Shown: one piece after another, positions 1 through 8,965 of the stretch
Position numbering within the stretch: position 1 is the stretch's first letter
Layout of the letters: each line of letters opens with the position of its first letter
DNA from: Ancylobacter amanitiformis
Lineage (GTDB): Bacteria; Pseudomonadota; Alphaproteobacteria; Rhizobiales; Xanthobacteraceae
DNA: 64,000 nt
Reading direction: 5' to 3'
Assembly (NCBI RefSeq): GCF_030814815.1
Contig: NZ_JAUSVR010000004.1
Span: 248,001 to 312,000 of the forward strand
Translations under genes and position numbers: made by a program
The notes under the pieces: generated by a model
Databases searched by the model: none
What the model saw: only the letters and a program-made list of their open reading frames with translations
Told to the model about the DNA's origin: nothing

Positions 1-609
1 GCCGGGCTGATCGGCGCGCCCTTCGTCGGCACCCGGCTGGATGGCGCGCCGGCGCTCAAGGTGCCCGGCCTCACCGACCTGCCGGTGATCGGGCAGATGC
101 TCTTCGGGCAGGATGCGTTCGTCTACGCCTCGCTGGCCCTGCTCGCCGCCGTCACCTACGGCCTCGCCCGCACGCGGATCGGTCTCGTGCTGCGCGCGGT
201 GGGCGAGAGCCATGCCGCGGCGCATGCGCTGGGCCACCCGGTGCGGCGCATCCGCACGCTGGCCGTGATGTTCGGCGGGGCCTGCGCGGGGCTGGCGGGG
301 GCGCATCTCTCGCTCGCCTATACCCCGTTCTGGGCCAGCGACATGACCGCCGGGCGCGGCTGGATCGCGCTGGCGCTGGTGGTGTTCTCCGCGTGGAAGC
401 CGCTCTGGCTGCTCGCCGGCGCTTATCTGTTCGGCGCGGTATCGATCTTGCAGCTGCATGTGCAGGGCTTCGGCCTCGGCATTCCCTCGCAACTGCTCTC
501 GGCACTGCCCTATCTCGCGACGATCGCGGCGCTGGTCGCGATATCGGCGCTGAAACGCGGGCAGGGGGCTCCGGCCTCGCTTGGCGTGCCCTTCGTGCCC
601 GATCGCTGA
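1..609 (+). CDS. ABC transporter permease, C-terminal part (BPD_transp_2 type)
   Basis: The open frame runs in from the left edge, so only the last 202 residues are seen. They hold several hydrophobic segments and the arginine-rich cytoplasmic loop with a GES motif (residues LRAVGESHAAAHALG) that is typical of the second permease of BMP-type nucleoside/purine importers and related branched-chain transporters. The product would form half of the inner-membrane channel. It is followed after 104 bases by a BMP-family binding protein, which fits the usual permease-permease-binding protein order. The substrate cannot be read from the sequence. Confidence 0.85.
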   Translation, partial: AGLIGAPFVGTRLDGAPALKVPGLTDLPVIGQMLFGQDAFVYASLALLAAVTYGLARTRIGLVLRAVGESHAAAHALGHPVRRIRTLAVMFGGACAGLAGAHLSLAYTPFWASDMTAGRGWIALALVVFSAWKPLWLLAGAYLFGAVSILQLHVQGFGLGIPSQLLSALPYLATIAALVAISALKRGQGAPASLGVPFVPDR

Positions 610-713
610 GCGGGCTGCCCGACCGGCCGCGCTGGCGGCCGCCCGGCGCGTGGTGCGGCCGCGCGCTGCCGGTGACAGGATTTCGGCCGCGGAATGATGG
701 AGCGGAGACGTTC

Positions 714-1799
714 ATGCGCAAGATTCTCTCAATGGCGGTCGCCATCGCCGCGGGCCTCGGCCTTGCCGGCGCCGCGGCCACCGGGGCGCTGGCCGCCGAG
801 AAGCTCAAGGTGGCGTGGGTCTATATCGGCCCGGTCGGCGATTTCGGCTGGACCTACCAGCACGACCAGGGCCGCAAGGCGGTGGAGAAGGAATTCGGCG
901 ACAAGGTCGAGACGACCTATGTCGAGAACGTGCCGGAGGGCCCGGACGCCGAGCGCGTGATCGAGCAACTCGCCCGCGCCGGCAACAAGCTGATCTTCAC
1001 CACCTCCTTCGGCTATATGGAGCCGACGCTGAAGGTGGCCAAGCGCAACCCGAAAGTGTTCTTCGAGCACGCCACCGGCTACAAGCGCGACAAGAACGTC
1101 TCGACCTACAATTCCAAGTTCCACGAAGGCCGCTACATCCTCGGCCAGATCGCGGCGAAGACGTCGAAGACCGGCACGATCGGCTACATCGCTTCCTTCC
1201 CGATCCCGGAAGTCATCTCCGGCATCAACGCGCTGATGCTCGGCGCGCAGTCGGTCAACCCTGATATCAAGGTGAAGATCGTGTGGGCGAATTCCTGGTT
1301 CGACCCGGCCAAGGAGGCGGACGCCGCCAAGGCGCTGATCGACCAGGGCGCCGACGTGATCTCCCAGCACACCGACAGCCCCGCCGCCATGCAGGCCGCC
1401 GAGCAGCGCGGCGTCAAGGCGTTCGGCCAGGCCTCGGACATGATCAATTTCGGCCCGCATGCGCAGCTGACCTCGATCGTCGACAACTGGGCGCCCTACT
1501 ATATCGAGCGCGTCAAGGAGGTCATGGACGGCACCTGGAAGTCGACCGACACCTGGAGCGGCATGAAGGACGGCGAGGTCGTCATGGCGCCGTATACCAA
1601 CATGCCCGACGACGTGAAGGCGATGGCGCAGGCGACCGAAGCCAAGATCAAGTCCGGCGAGTTGAATCCGTTCAAGGGCCCGATCTACGACCAGACCGGC
1701 AAGCTGGTGGTGAAGGAGGGCGAAGTGCTGCCGGACAAGGGCATCCTCTCCATGAACTGGTACGTGAAGGGCATCGACGACAAGGTGCCCGGCAAGTAG
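714..1799 (+). CDS. BMP-family ABC transporter substrate-binding protein
   Basis: 361 residues. The ATG at 714 is chosen because it follows a GGAGCGGAGA ribosome site and begins a clean Sec signal peptide (residues 1-25, ending GALAAEK). The mature part has the features of the BmpA/PnrA family: a VAWVYIGPVGDFGW start with conserved GPVGD-GW, an N-terminal lobe with TTSFGYMEP, and a second lobe with QHTDSPAAMQAAEQRG. Family members bind purine nucleosides or purine-like compounds in the periplasm and hand them to the permease encoded just upstream. The neighbouring ureide-type amidohydrolases suggest a nitrogenous ligand; this is inference. Confidence 0.9.
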   Translation: MRKILSMAVAIAAGLGLAGAAATGALAAEKLKVAWVYIGPVGDFGWTYQHDQGRKAVEKEFGDKVETTYVENVPEGPDAERVIEQLARAGNKLIFTTSFGYMEPTLKVAKRNPKVFFEHATGYKRDKNVSTYNSKFHEGRYILGQIAAKTSKTGTIGYIASFPIPEVISGINALMLGAQSVNPDIKVKIVWANSWFDPAKEADAAKALIDQGADVISQHTDSPAAMQAAEQRGVKAFGQASDMINFGPHAQLTSIVDNWAPYYIERVKEVMDGTWKSTDTWSGMKDGEVVMAPYTNMPDDVKAMAQATEAKIKSGELNPFKGPIYDQTGKLVVKEGEVLPDKGILSMNWYVKGIDDKVPGK

Positions 1800-2040
1800 G
1801 GCGGGCAAGTAGGGCGGGCAGGTCGGACAGGCAGGCGCGCGGGGCAGGCCGGATCCGTGATGGCCTTGCCCGTAACGCCGCCCCGCAGCGCGCCCGATGG
1901 CGCGCGGCGGGGCGGTCTGGCGGGGCAGTGCCGCCGGGCCATCGTTGCCAAAGCGGCGCTCATGTGCCATTGCGCAGCAAAGGTGGCGCGGGGCGACGGA
2001 TGGGCCGGCTTCGCAGGGCCGGAGGCGTCGACACGAGACC

Positions 2041-3321
2041 ATGAGCGTTCCGCTGGACATCGCCGCGCTGGGAGCCCGCGCGGCGGCGATGATCGAGGAA
2101 CTCGGCGCCATCTCCGAGAGCCCGGATCACCTCACCCGCTTCTTCCTCACGCCGCAGCACCGCCGCGCCGCCGACCTGGTGGCCACCTGGATGCGTGAGG
2201 CGGGCCTTGATGTCAGCGAGGATGCGCTTGGCACGGTGCGCGGCCACTGGCATCCCGCCGGGCCCGCCGCGCCGCGCCTGCTGATCGGCTCGCATATCGA
2301 CACCGTGGCCGAGGCCGGAAAATATGACGGCGCCATGGGCGTCGTGCTGGGCATCCTCGCGCTTGGCATCATCAGCAAGGCCGGCCTGTCCCGGCCCTAT
2401 GGCATCGACGTGCTGGCCTTCGGCGATGAGGAGGGCACGCGCTTTCCCACCACGCTTTCGGCTTCCGCCGCCGTCGCCGGAATCTTCGCGCCGGCCAGTC
2501 TCGCCATGCGCGACGCCGATGGCGTGAGCTATCGCGACGCCCTGATCGCCTATGGCAAGAACCCCGACGACATCCCCGCCGCCGCCTATGACCCGAACAA
2601 GGTCATCGCCTATGTCGAGGCGCATATCGAGCAGGGGCCGGTGCTGGAAGCCGATGGCGAGCCGCTCGGCGTCGTTACCGCCATTGCCGGGGCTTCGCGC
2701 CTGTCGATCACGGTGACGGGCGAGGCGGGCCATGCCGGCACGGTGCCGATGCGCATGCGCCACGACGCGCTGCTCGGGGCCGCTGAAATGGCGCTGGCGG
2801 CGGAAAAGATCGCCAAGGCGGACCGCCACGGCATGGTGGCGACCGTCGGGCGCATGCATATCGAGCCCGGTTCGATCAACGTCATTCCCTCGCGCGTGGT
2901 CTTCACGCTCGACCTGCGTTCGGGGTCGGACGTGTCCCGCCGCGAGGCGCTGGAGCGCTTCGAGCGCGAGGCGCACCGCATCGCCGATCTGCGCGGGCTC
3001 GGCGTGGTGATCTCCGCCTTTCACGAGGTGGCGACCGTGCCATGCTACCGCGACCTGCAGCTGCGCCTGCGCAATGCCGTCGCCGATCTCGGCCATTCCG
3101 CGCCTTCCATGCCGTCCGGCGCCGGCCATGACGGGCAGGCCATGTCGAAGCTCTGCCCGGTCGGCATGCTGTTCGTTCGCTGTCGGGGCGGCATCAGCCA
3201 CAATCCGGCGGAATATGCCTCCCCCGACGATATGGGACTTGCCGCCGCCGCGCTGGTGCGCTTCATCGAGCGCTTCCAGCTTCCGCAACTCACCGACGCC
3301 ACGGGCGGAGTACAGACGTGA
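2041..3321 (+). CDS. Zn-dependent M20 hydrolase (allantoate amidohydrolase / N-carbamoyl amino acid hydrolase family)
   Basis: 426 residues. The ATG at 2041 gives the usual family length; the longer in-frame extension is not protein-like. Metal-binding and catalytic segments are visible: GSHIDT (H85), KYDGAMG (D96) and FGDEEGTRF (E130, E131), with a dimerisation domain in the middle (GHAGTVPMRMRHDA) and a C-terminal GISHNPAEYAS histidine loop. GDEEGTRF marks the HyuC/AllC branch, which opens carbamoyl or ureido groups and frees ammonia and CO2. It overlaps the next M20 gene by four bases, so the two are probably translated together. Which of allantoate, ureidoglycine or N-carbamoyl amino acids is used is unknown. 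Confidence 0.88.
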   Translation: MSVPLDIAALGARAAAMIEELGAISESPDHLTRFFLTPQHRRAADLVATWMREAGLDVSEDALGTVRGHWHPAGPAAPRLLIGSHIDTVAEAGKYDGAMGVVLGILALGIISKAGLSRPYGIDVLAFGDEEGTRFPTTLSASAAVAGIFAPASLAMRDADGVSYRDALIAYGKNPDDIPAAAYDPNKVIAYVEAHIEQGPVLEADGEPLGVVTAIAGASRLSITVTGEAGHAGTVPMRMRHDALLGAAEMALAAEKIAKADRHGMVATVGRMHIEPGSINVIPSRVVFTLDLRSGSDVSRREALERFEREAHRIADLRGLGVVISAFHEVATVPCYRDLQLRLRNAVADLGHSAPSMPSGAGHDGQAMSKLCPVGMLFVRCRGGISHNPAEYASPDDMGLAAAALVRFIERFQLPQLTDATGGVQT

Positions 3322-4535
3322 CCTTTGCTGCTGACGATAAAGCGCGGCTCGCCCTTGAGGTCGAGTTCCTCAAGGCGCTGGTGCGCGTGCCGAGCGACAA
3401 TCCGCCGGGCGATTGCGCCCCGCATGCGGAGGTCGCCGGTCGGCTGCTGGAGGAACTCGGCTTCACCGTGGAGCGCCACCCGGTGCCCGAGCCCTTCGTG
3501 AAGACCTATGGCATGAAGTCGGTGGTCAATCTCGTGGTGCGCGAGCGGTTCGGTACGGGCGGCCCGGTCGTCGCGCTCAACGCCCATGGCGATGTCGTGC
3601 CGCCGGGCGAGGGCTGGACGTTCGATCCCTATGGCGCGGAAGAGAAGGGCGGGGCCATCTATGGCCGCGGCGCCGCCGTGTCGAAATCCGATTTCGCGAC
3701 CTATGCTTTCGCCCTGCTGGCCCTCAAGGAGCAGCCGGAAGGGCTCAACGGCACGGTGGAGCTGCACTTCACCTATGACGAGGAGGCCGGAGGCTTTGTC
3801 GGGCCGAAATGGCTGATCGAGCAGGACCTTACCAAGCCCGATCTCGCCATCTCGGCCGGCTTCTCCTATGCCGTCGTCATCGCCCATAACGGGGCGCTGC
3901 ACCTTGAAATCGTGGTGCGCGGCAAGCAGGCGCACGCGGCGATGCCGGAAACCGGCGCCGACGCGCTGGAGGCGGCCAATGCCATCCTGACCGCGATCTA
4001 TGCCGAACGCGCGCGCCTCTATGGCATCACCAGCGCGACCCCCGGCATCGGCTCGCCGAAGATCACGGTCGGGCTCATCTCGGGCGGCATCAACACCAAT
4101 GTCGTGCCGGACCGCATCGTCATGCGCGTCGACCGTCGCCTCACGCCCGAAGAGGACGGGGTCAATGTCGAGGCCGAACTCACCGCGCGGATCGAGCAGG
4201 CGGTGGCCGGCTGGCCCGGCATCGAGATCGAGTGCCGGCGCATCATCCTCGCCGAGCCGCTGCGCACCCTGCCGGGCACGGAAAAGCTGGTCGAGACCAT
4301 TCAGAAGCATGCCGCCGAGGTGCTCGGCGCCGTGCCGCCGGCAACCGCCGTGCCGCTCTATACCGATGCGCGCCACTATACGGCCGCCGGCATTCCCACG
4401 GTGCTGTACGGCGCCGGGCCGCGCTCGATCCTCGAAGCCAATGCCCACGCCGCCGACGAGCATGTGCGCATCAGCGACCTTGCCGCCGCCACCCGGGTTA
4501 TCGAGGCGACATTGCGCGACCTACTCAAGGCCTGA
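3318..4535 (+). CDS. M20 family metallopeptidase, ArgE/DapE-like deacylase
   Basis: 405 residues, GTG start inside the GTGA overlap with the upstream hydrolase. It has the ArgE/DapE metal ligands in order: NAHGDVVPPG (H and D), GRGAAVSKSD (bridging D), TYDEEAGG (catalytic E pair), and a late YTDARHY segment with H. The lid/dimerisation domain starts near HLEIVVRGKQAHAAMPE. Family enzymes remove acyl groups from amino acids or cleave small amides. Pairing with an AllC-type enzyme suggests that it finishes breakdown of the product of that enzyme; the exact amide is not determinable here. Confidence 0.85.
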   Translation: MTFAADDKARLALEVEFLKALVRVPSDNPPGDCAPHAEVAGRLLEELGFTVERHPVPEPFVKTYGMKSVVNLVVRERFGTGGPVVALNAHGDVVPPGEGWTFDPYGAEEKGGAIYGRGAAVSKSDFATYAFALLALKEQPEGLNGTVELHFTYDEEAGGFVGPKWLIEQDLTKPDLAISAGFSYAVVIAHNGALHLEIVVRGKQAHAAMPETGADALEAANAILTAIYAERARLYGITSATPGIGSPKITVGLISGGINTNVVPDRIVMRVDRRLTPEEDGVNVEAELTARIEQAVAGWPGIEIECRRIILAEPLRTLPGTEKLVETIQKHAAEVLGAVPPATAVPLYTDARHYTAAGIPTVLYGAGPRSILEANAHAADEHVRISDLAAATRVIEATLRDLLKA

Positions 4536-4552
4536 GGGCAGGGGGCGCAGCG

Positions 4553-5317
4553 GTGAGCTGGTCGCGTATCATCACAGGTGACTTCTTCTCGGTCTTTGTC
4601 GTCCTCATCGGCATTATTCCCCTGTTGACGGGATGGCTCTGTTACTGGGCGGCGATGCGCCCGCGTGCCGTCGCGGTGTTCCACCCGAAGGATCTGCAGA
4701 CCTCCTATCTCGGGGCGCTGACGCTGCCCTTCGCGCTGTTCCTCGCCTTCATGGTGACGGATATCTGGGGCCGCGAGACGCGCTATGCCCAGACGGTGCT
4801 GCAGGAAGTGCAGAAGCTGGACGCCATGCTCGACATCGCGCGTGTGTGCGGGCCAACCTGCGCGCCGGTGGACGAGGCGGTGAACGTCTATGCGCGAGCG
4901 CTCTCGAAATACGAGTGGGATGAAGGCTGGGTCTATCCCGAGACGCAGGTCTCGAAGGCTTTCGACGGCCTGATTGCCTCCATCGCCGCCGCCGAAGCCG
5001 ATACGAGCGTGGCCAGCCACATGCGCAGCGCACTGCTCAGCGGGCAGATCGATCTGCGGCGCCTGCGGACCGACCGCTACTTCATCCTCCACACCGATCT
5101 GGCGCCACACCGCTGGATCATCGTACTGATCCTCGGCGTGCTGTCGCAGGTCGGCCTAGCGGCGCTGCATGTCGGCAAGCGGCCGCAACTGGTGCTGGGC
5201 ATGGTGACGTTCTCGCTCGCCTTCGCGGTGACGCTCGCCTACACCGTGGCGCTCGCCTGGCCGACGGTGGACGAGAGCATCATCCCCTCCGAGGAACTGC
5301 GCCGGATCCTCGAATGA
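4553..5317 (+). CDS. Inner-membrane protein, DUF4239 (bestrophin-like) family
   Basis: 254 residues from a GTG at 4553, 17 bases after the deacylase. Two hydrophobic segments come first (about residues 8-30 and 45-68), then a soluble loop of about 130 residues, then two more segments (about 180-205 and 210-235). The second segment runs into FALFLAFMVTDIWGRETRY, which resembles the DUF4239 core where a membrane helix leads into a charged helix. Four segments with this spacing is the DUF4239 layout. Function is unknown; it may be co-transcribed with the hydrolases but need not share their role. Confidence 0.6.
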   Translation: MSWSRIITGDFFSVFVVLIGIIPLLTGWLCYWAAMRPRAVAVFHPKDLQTSYLGALTLPFALFLAFMVTDIWGRETRYAQTVLQEVQKLDAMLDIARVCGPTCAPVDEAVNVYARALSKYEWDEGWVYPETQVSKAFDGLIASIAAAEADTSVASHMRSALLSGQIDLRRLRTDRYFILHTDLAPHRWIIVLILGVLSQVGLAALHVGKRPQLVLGMVTFSLAFAVTLAYTVALAWPTVDESIIPSEELRRILE

Positions 5318-5368
5318 GCGCCGACGCGGCCGAGGCCGGTCCGTTCGCCCACGTCGAAGCCGGCGTGC

Positions 5369-6727
5369 TCAGAAGCCGACCGCGGTGCCGTGCAGGTCGT
5401 AGGCGTCGGCGCGCTCGATCTTGACCGTGGCGATCTCGCCGACCCGCAGCGGCCGGCGCGAGGCGACGTGCACCACGCCGTCAATCTCCGGCGCGTCGGC
5501 CTTGGAGCGGCCGATCGCGACGGTGGGGCCGACCGAATCGATGATCACCTGCTGGCGCGTGCCGACCTTGCGCTTGAGGCGCCGGGCGCTGATGCGCTGC
5601 TGCGCTTCCATGAAGCGTTCCCACCGCGCCTGCTTCACCTCGTCGGGGATCGCCACGCCAAGGTCATTGGCCGGGGCACCGGCGACGGGCTCGTATTTGA
5701 AGCAGCCGACGCGGTCCAGTTCGGCCTCGTCGAGGAAGGAAATCAGCTCCTCGAATTCCGCATCGGTCTCGCCGGGGAAGCCGACGATGAAGGTGGAGCG
5801 CAGCGTCAGTTCGGGACAGGCGGCGCGCCAGGACAGGATGCGGGCGAGCGTCTTCTCCTGCGCCGCCGGGCGCTTCATGCGCTTCAGCACGGTGGGCGAG
5901 GAATGCTGGAAGGGAATGTCGAGATAGGGAAGGATCACCCCGTCCGACATCAGCTGGATCACTTCGTCGACATGGGGGTAGGGGTAGACATAGTGCATGC
6001 GCACCCAGGCGCCGAGCGTGCCAAGCTCGCGGGCGAGATCGAGAAAGCGCGTGCGCACCTCCCGGTCCTTCCACTGGCTGGCGGCGTATTTCATGTCGAC
6101 GCCATAGGCCGAGGTGTCCTGCGAGATCACCAGCAGTTCCTTCACGCCCGCAGCCACCAGCCGTTCGGCCTCGCGCAGCACGTCGCCGGCGGGGCGGCTG
6201 ACCAGGTCGCCGCGCAGCTTGGGGATGATGCAGAAGGTGCAGCGATTGTTGCAGCCCTCGGAAATCTTGAGATAGGCGTAGTGGCGCGGCGTGAGCTTGA
6301 TGCCCTGCGGCGGCACGAGATCGACAAACGGATCATGCGTCGGCGGCACCGCCTGATGTACGGCGGCCAGCACGCTCTCATATTGCTGCGGACCGGAGAT
6401 CGCCATCACGCCCGGATGCACGGCGCGGATCTGCTCGGGCTCGGCGCCCATGCAGCCGGTGACGATGACCTTGCCATTCTCCTTCAGCGCATCGCCGATG
6501 GCGGCGAGGCTCTCGGCCTTGGCGCTGTCGAGAAAGCCGCACGTGTTGACGATGACGAGGTCCGCGCCCTCATGGCGGCGCGACAGCTCATAGCCTTCCG
6601 AGCGCAGGCTGGTGATGATGCGCTCGGAATCCACCAGCGCCTTGGGGCAGCCGAGCGAGACGAACGAGATGCGCGGCGCATCGGTGCGCGCGGAAGAAAA
6701 GGCGTCGGACGCCGCAATGTCGGCCAT
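5369..6727 (-). CDS. rimO: Ribosomal protein uS12 methylthiotransferase RimO
   Basis: 452 residues, the usual length. The N-terminal MTTase domain begins near residue 20 with [14 protein letters not shown] and has [11 protein letters not shown] and TGCMGAEPE, giving the three cysteines for the second Fe-S cluster. The radical-SAM cysteines lie in [12 protein letters not shown] (CxxxCxxC). A TRAM domain closes the protein ([12 protein letters not shown] to the end). RimO adds a methylthio group to an aspartate of ribosomal protein S12. It faces away from its left neighbours and is an isolated housekeeping gene. Confidence 0.97.
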   Translation of the reverse strand: MADIAASDAFSSARTDAPRISFVSLGCPKALVDSERIITSLRSEGYELSRRHEGADLVIVNTCGFLDSAKAESLAAIGDALKENGKVIVTGCMGAEPEQIRAVHPGVMAISGPQQYESVLAAVHQAVPPTHDPFVDLVPPQGIKLTPRHYAYLKISEGCNNRCTFCIIPKLRGDLVSRPAGDVLREAERLVAAGVKELLVISQDTSAYGVDMKYAASQWKDREVRTRFLDLARELGTLGAWVRMHYVYPYPHVDEVIQLMSDGVILPYLDIPFQHSSPTVLKRMKRPAAQEKTLARILSWRAACPELTLRSTFIVGFPGETDAEFEELISFLDEAELDRVGCFKYEPVAGAPANDLGVAIPDEVKQARWERFMEAQQRISARRLKRKVGTRQQVIIDSVGPTVAIGRSKADAPEIDGVVHVASRRPLRVGEIATVKIERADAYDLHGTAVGF

Positions 6728-6861
6728 GAGCGATCGGGACCCGGAATGTCAGGATCGCGAGCGGTTACGGCACGCGACCCTTTCCGTCAACTGCGGCGCG
6801 CGCCCGGCAGCCCTGCGTGACATCCATGTGATCGGCCAGGGCAGCCGCCTCGGGGCTCGTC

Positions 6862-7191
6862 TCAGGCCGCCGCGTCGCCCACCGAGAGAGCAATGACGCT
6901 GTCGAACAGCTCCAACTCGGGATGCCCGACATAGAGCGGCTTGTTGCCCCCCGCGCTGCGATGGGCGAGGCGGAATGCCTCCGAGCGCGTCCACGCCTCG
7001 AAATCCTCGCGCGAGCCCCACACGGAGTGCGAGGCATAGAGCGTGTAGTCCTCCTTCGAGGGGCCACGCAGAAGATTGAAGGCCTTGAAGCCCGGCACGG
7101 TCTTCAGATGGCTGTCGCGCTCGCGCCAGACGGTCTCGAACTCCGCCTCCGATCCCAGCTTTACCTTGAAGCGGTTCATGGCGAGAAACAT
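6862..7191 (-). CDS. Antibiotic biosynthesis monooxygenase domain protein, IsdG/HmoA-like heme monooxygenase
   Basis: 109 residues, a single ABM ferredoxin-like domain. The start context is MFLAMNRFKVK and the C-terminal half has SVWGSREDFEAWTRS followed by EAFRLAHRSAG. N6, W67 and H77 stand at the positions of the Asn-Trp-His triad that IsdG-type enzymes use to open heme, so heme degradation for iron release or a closely related oxygenase activity is likely. It is separated from rimO by 134 bases. No Fur-type operator was recognised by eye. Confidence 0.8.
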   Translation of the reverse strand: MFLAMNRFKVKLGSEAEFETVWRERDSHLKTVPGFKAFNLLRGPSKEDYTLYASHSVWGSREDFEAWTRSEAFRLAHRSAGGNKPLYVGHPELELFDSVIALSVGDAAA

Positions 7192-7341
7192 ATGGCTATC
7201 TCCTGTTGGCTTCCGGCCCGCGACACTTACTCCAAGCGGTCGGTCAGCCCAAGCCCGAGCCTTAAAAGCTCAAACATTAAAAGCCCACTCCTTGAAAGCC
7301 TGGGCGCCTGCGGATGCCCGCGCCGGTACCGGTCCGCGCGC

Positions 7342-7370
7342 GGCAAAAAGAAGGGCGGCTTGCGCCGCCC
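7342..7370 (-). terminator. Rho-independent terminator of the PDC-domain gene
   Basis: Read leftward, a perfect GGGCGGC/GCCGCCC stem with a four-base loop (7353-7370) is followed by CTTCTTTTTG. It lies 33 bases past the stop of the leftward gene at 7403. Confidence 0.8.
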
Positions 7371-7402
7371 TCCAGGATCCGGGAGAGACGATCGAAAGCG
7401 GG

Positions 7403-7972
7403 TTATTTCAGCTTGCTGACATCGATGCCGAAGGTGGCGGCGCCGATGGCTCCATCCTTGTCGGAAACGGTGACGCTGACCTGTGCGATCTTCTTGCCGT
7501 CCTCTTCCTCGACCTTGTCGACGAAAATGGTGCCGGGACCGGCGGCATAGGTCTTCTGCCACTTGGCCTCATCCGCCTGCCACAGATCCGACGTGCCGTC
7601 GGTCTGGCCGACATTGAGCCCGCGATTGTCCATGACGAACACTTCGGTGATCACCCCGCCCGAGGCGTCCTTTTTCTTGATGAGGAATTCGGACAGCTTG
7701 TTCTTGCGGATGGAATCGATCAGCGCGGGGTCCTTGGCGACCCAGGCCTTGTCGAGCTTGTCGATGTCCTCCTGCATCAGGCGGGCATGTTTCTTGTTCG
7801 ATTCGATCACGGCGGTGACGATCACGGGATCGCCGAGCCAGGCCTCGATGTTCTGCTTCACATAGGCGGTCGCCGGCTTTACGTGCGCCGCCTCTTCCTG
7901 CGCGAAAGCCGGCGCCGCGACGGCCAGGCTCACCACCGCGGCAAGCGCGGCGGCCTTCAAACGGATAATCAT
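7403..7972 (-). CDS. Secreted PDC/Cache-like sensor-domain protein
   Basis: 189 residues. The ATG at 7972 is preceded by GGAGGAAA and opens a typical signal peptide ending APAFAQEE. The mature part looks like a single extracellular PDC/Cache-type fold: a long helix (about 40-90), then strands with VFVMDNRGLNVGQTDGTSD and a Trp pair in DLWQADEAKWQKTY, then a closing sheet with VSVTVSDKDGAIGAATFG. There is no membrane anchor, kinase or methyl-accepting part, so it is a free periplasmic domain. A ligand-binding or accessory sensing role is inferred from the fold alone. It has its own terminator and is monocistronic. Confidence 0.7.
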   Translation of the reverse strand: MIIRLKAAALAAVVSLAVAAPAFAQEEAAHVKPATAYVKQNIEAWLGDPVIVTAVIESNKKHARLMQEDIDKLDKAWVAKDPALIDSIRKNKLSEFLIKKKDASGGVITEVFVMDNRGLNVGQTDGTSDLWQADEAKWQKTYAAGPGTIFVDKVEEEDGKKIAQVSVTVSDKDGAIGAATFGIDVSKLK

Positions 7973-8008
7973 GGCGTTTCCTCCATGGGCGGTCTTGGCG
8001 CCGCCCAT

Positions 8009-8539
8009 CCGTAACGTAACATGATGTATCTATGAATCCGCAATATGTATTCGTCGCTGCAAGGCAGCACGACAAATCGTATCAATTCGCAATAGCGATA
8101 AATGAAATATCGTGAATTCAAAAATGAAATAATAAAATCACATAACAATTCATCTGTCCCGACTTTTGCGATATGTCGGATGAGGCCCGTTCGAAAATAA
8201 ATGACACGAGGCGGAGATGGATGGTCAATACGTAATCAATACATGAGATCGTGGATTTTCGCGCCCTCGCGGCGCAGTTGAAAGCCTCGAAGGGTTCGCT
8301 GGCATTACAAATTACATGTACGATGCGCCATATTCTTCATGCGCCACATCATGCTTTGCAGAGAATGCCGTGGACCATCGGCACGTCCCGCTTTCCTCCC
8401 GGGCCGATTCAACGTATTTATTTGACAGTGTCATTTTGGCGCCATGACTTGCGCCGATGATGATCGTCATCGCCGAGCCGAACGGCGCGGTCGCGCGAGA
8501 CACCCAAGAACAAGCCGATACAGCAGGGAGGCTGCACGC
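8009..8539. other. AT-rich intergenic spacer
   Basis: About 530 bases between divergent genes. Bases 8020-8250 are markedly richer in A+T than the surrounding DNA, with many short A/T runs. It should hold the promoters of the leftward PDC gene and the rightward DUF982 gene. No credible ORF, tRNA or clear inverted repeat was found. Confidence 0.6.
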
Positions 8540-8809
8540 ATGCTGAACGAAAGCGTGAATTTCCAACCCGTGCCCTTGATCGTCAGGATCGGCAGCGAGG
8601 AGATCGAGGTCGCCTCGCTCGATTGTGCGATCAACCTCATACGGTCGCTGCGGCATGACCGCCTCGGCCGTTTCGCGGAAATGCTCCTCACCCAGATGGA
8701 GGCGGCCAGGGCGCCGCAGCAGAGGCGCGATGCCTGGATCGCCTTTGAAACCTGGTCGCTCGCCTGCGGACTTCAGCCGCATCATGGCGATCTGGAGCAC
8801 GCGGCCTGA
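8540..8809 (+). CDS. DUF982 domain protein
   Basis: 89 residues from the ATG at 8540, preceded by AGGGAGGC. The pattern FQPVPLIVRIGSEEIEVAS, then a helix with LIRSLRHDRLGR and a last helix with AWIAFETWSLACGL, matches DUF982, a small family almost confined to Hyphomicrobiales and often present in many copies. Function unknown. It is followed by a strong terminator. Confidence 0.8.
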   Translation: MLNESVNFQPVPLIVRIGSEEIEVASLDCAINLIRSLRHDRLGRFAEMLLTQMEAARAPQQRRDAWIAFETWSLACGLQPHHGDLEHAA

Positions 8810-8848
8810 GCCGCGCCGCCGCCCGGCGGCACCGCTCTCCACCCTGTC

Positions 8849-8885
8849 AAGGGCGGGTCTCCATGAAGGTGACCCGCCCTTTGCC
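8849..8885 (+). terminator. Rho-independent terminator after the DUF982 gene
   Basis: AAGGGCGGGTC and GACCCGCCCTTT form an eleven-pair stem around a loop of about ten bases, ending in a T-containing tail, 40 bases after the DUF982 stop. Confidence 0.75.
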
Positions 8886-8965
8886 TTGAAAATGCCTCCC
8901 GTCTCGTTCGTGGTGGGGCGGCGATCGTGCGCGGTCGCGTGCAGGCAGGAGGCGTCGATTTTCAC

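Noticed and set aside
729-2111. Leftward 460-codon ORF opposite the BMP protein gene
   Set aside because: Antisense shadow of a gene with signal peptide and strong family features; common in high-GC DNA.
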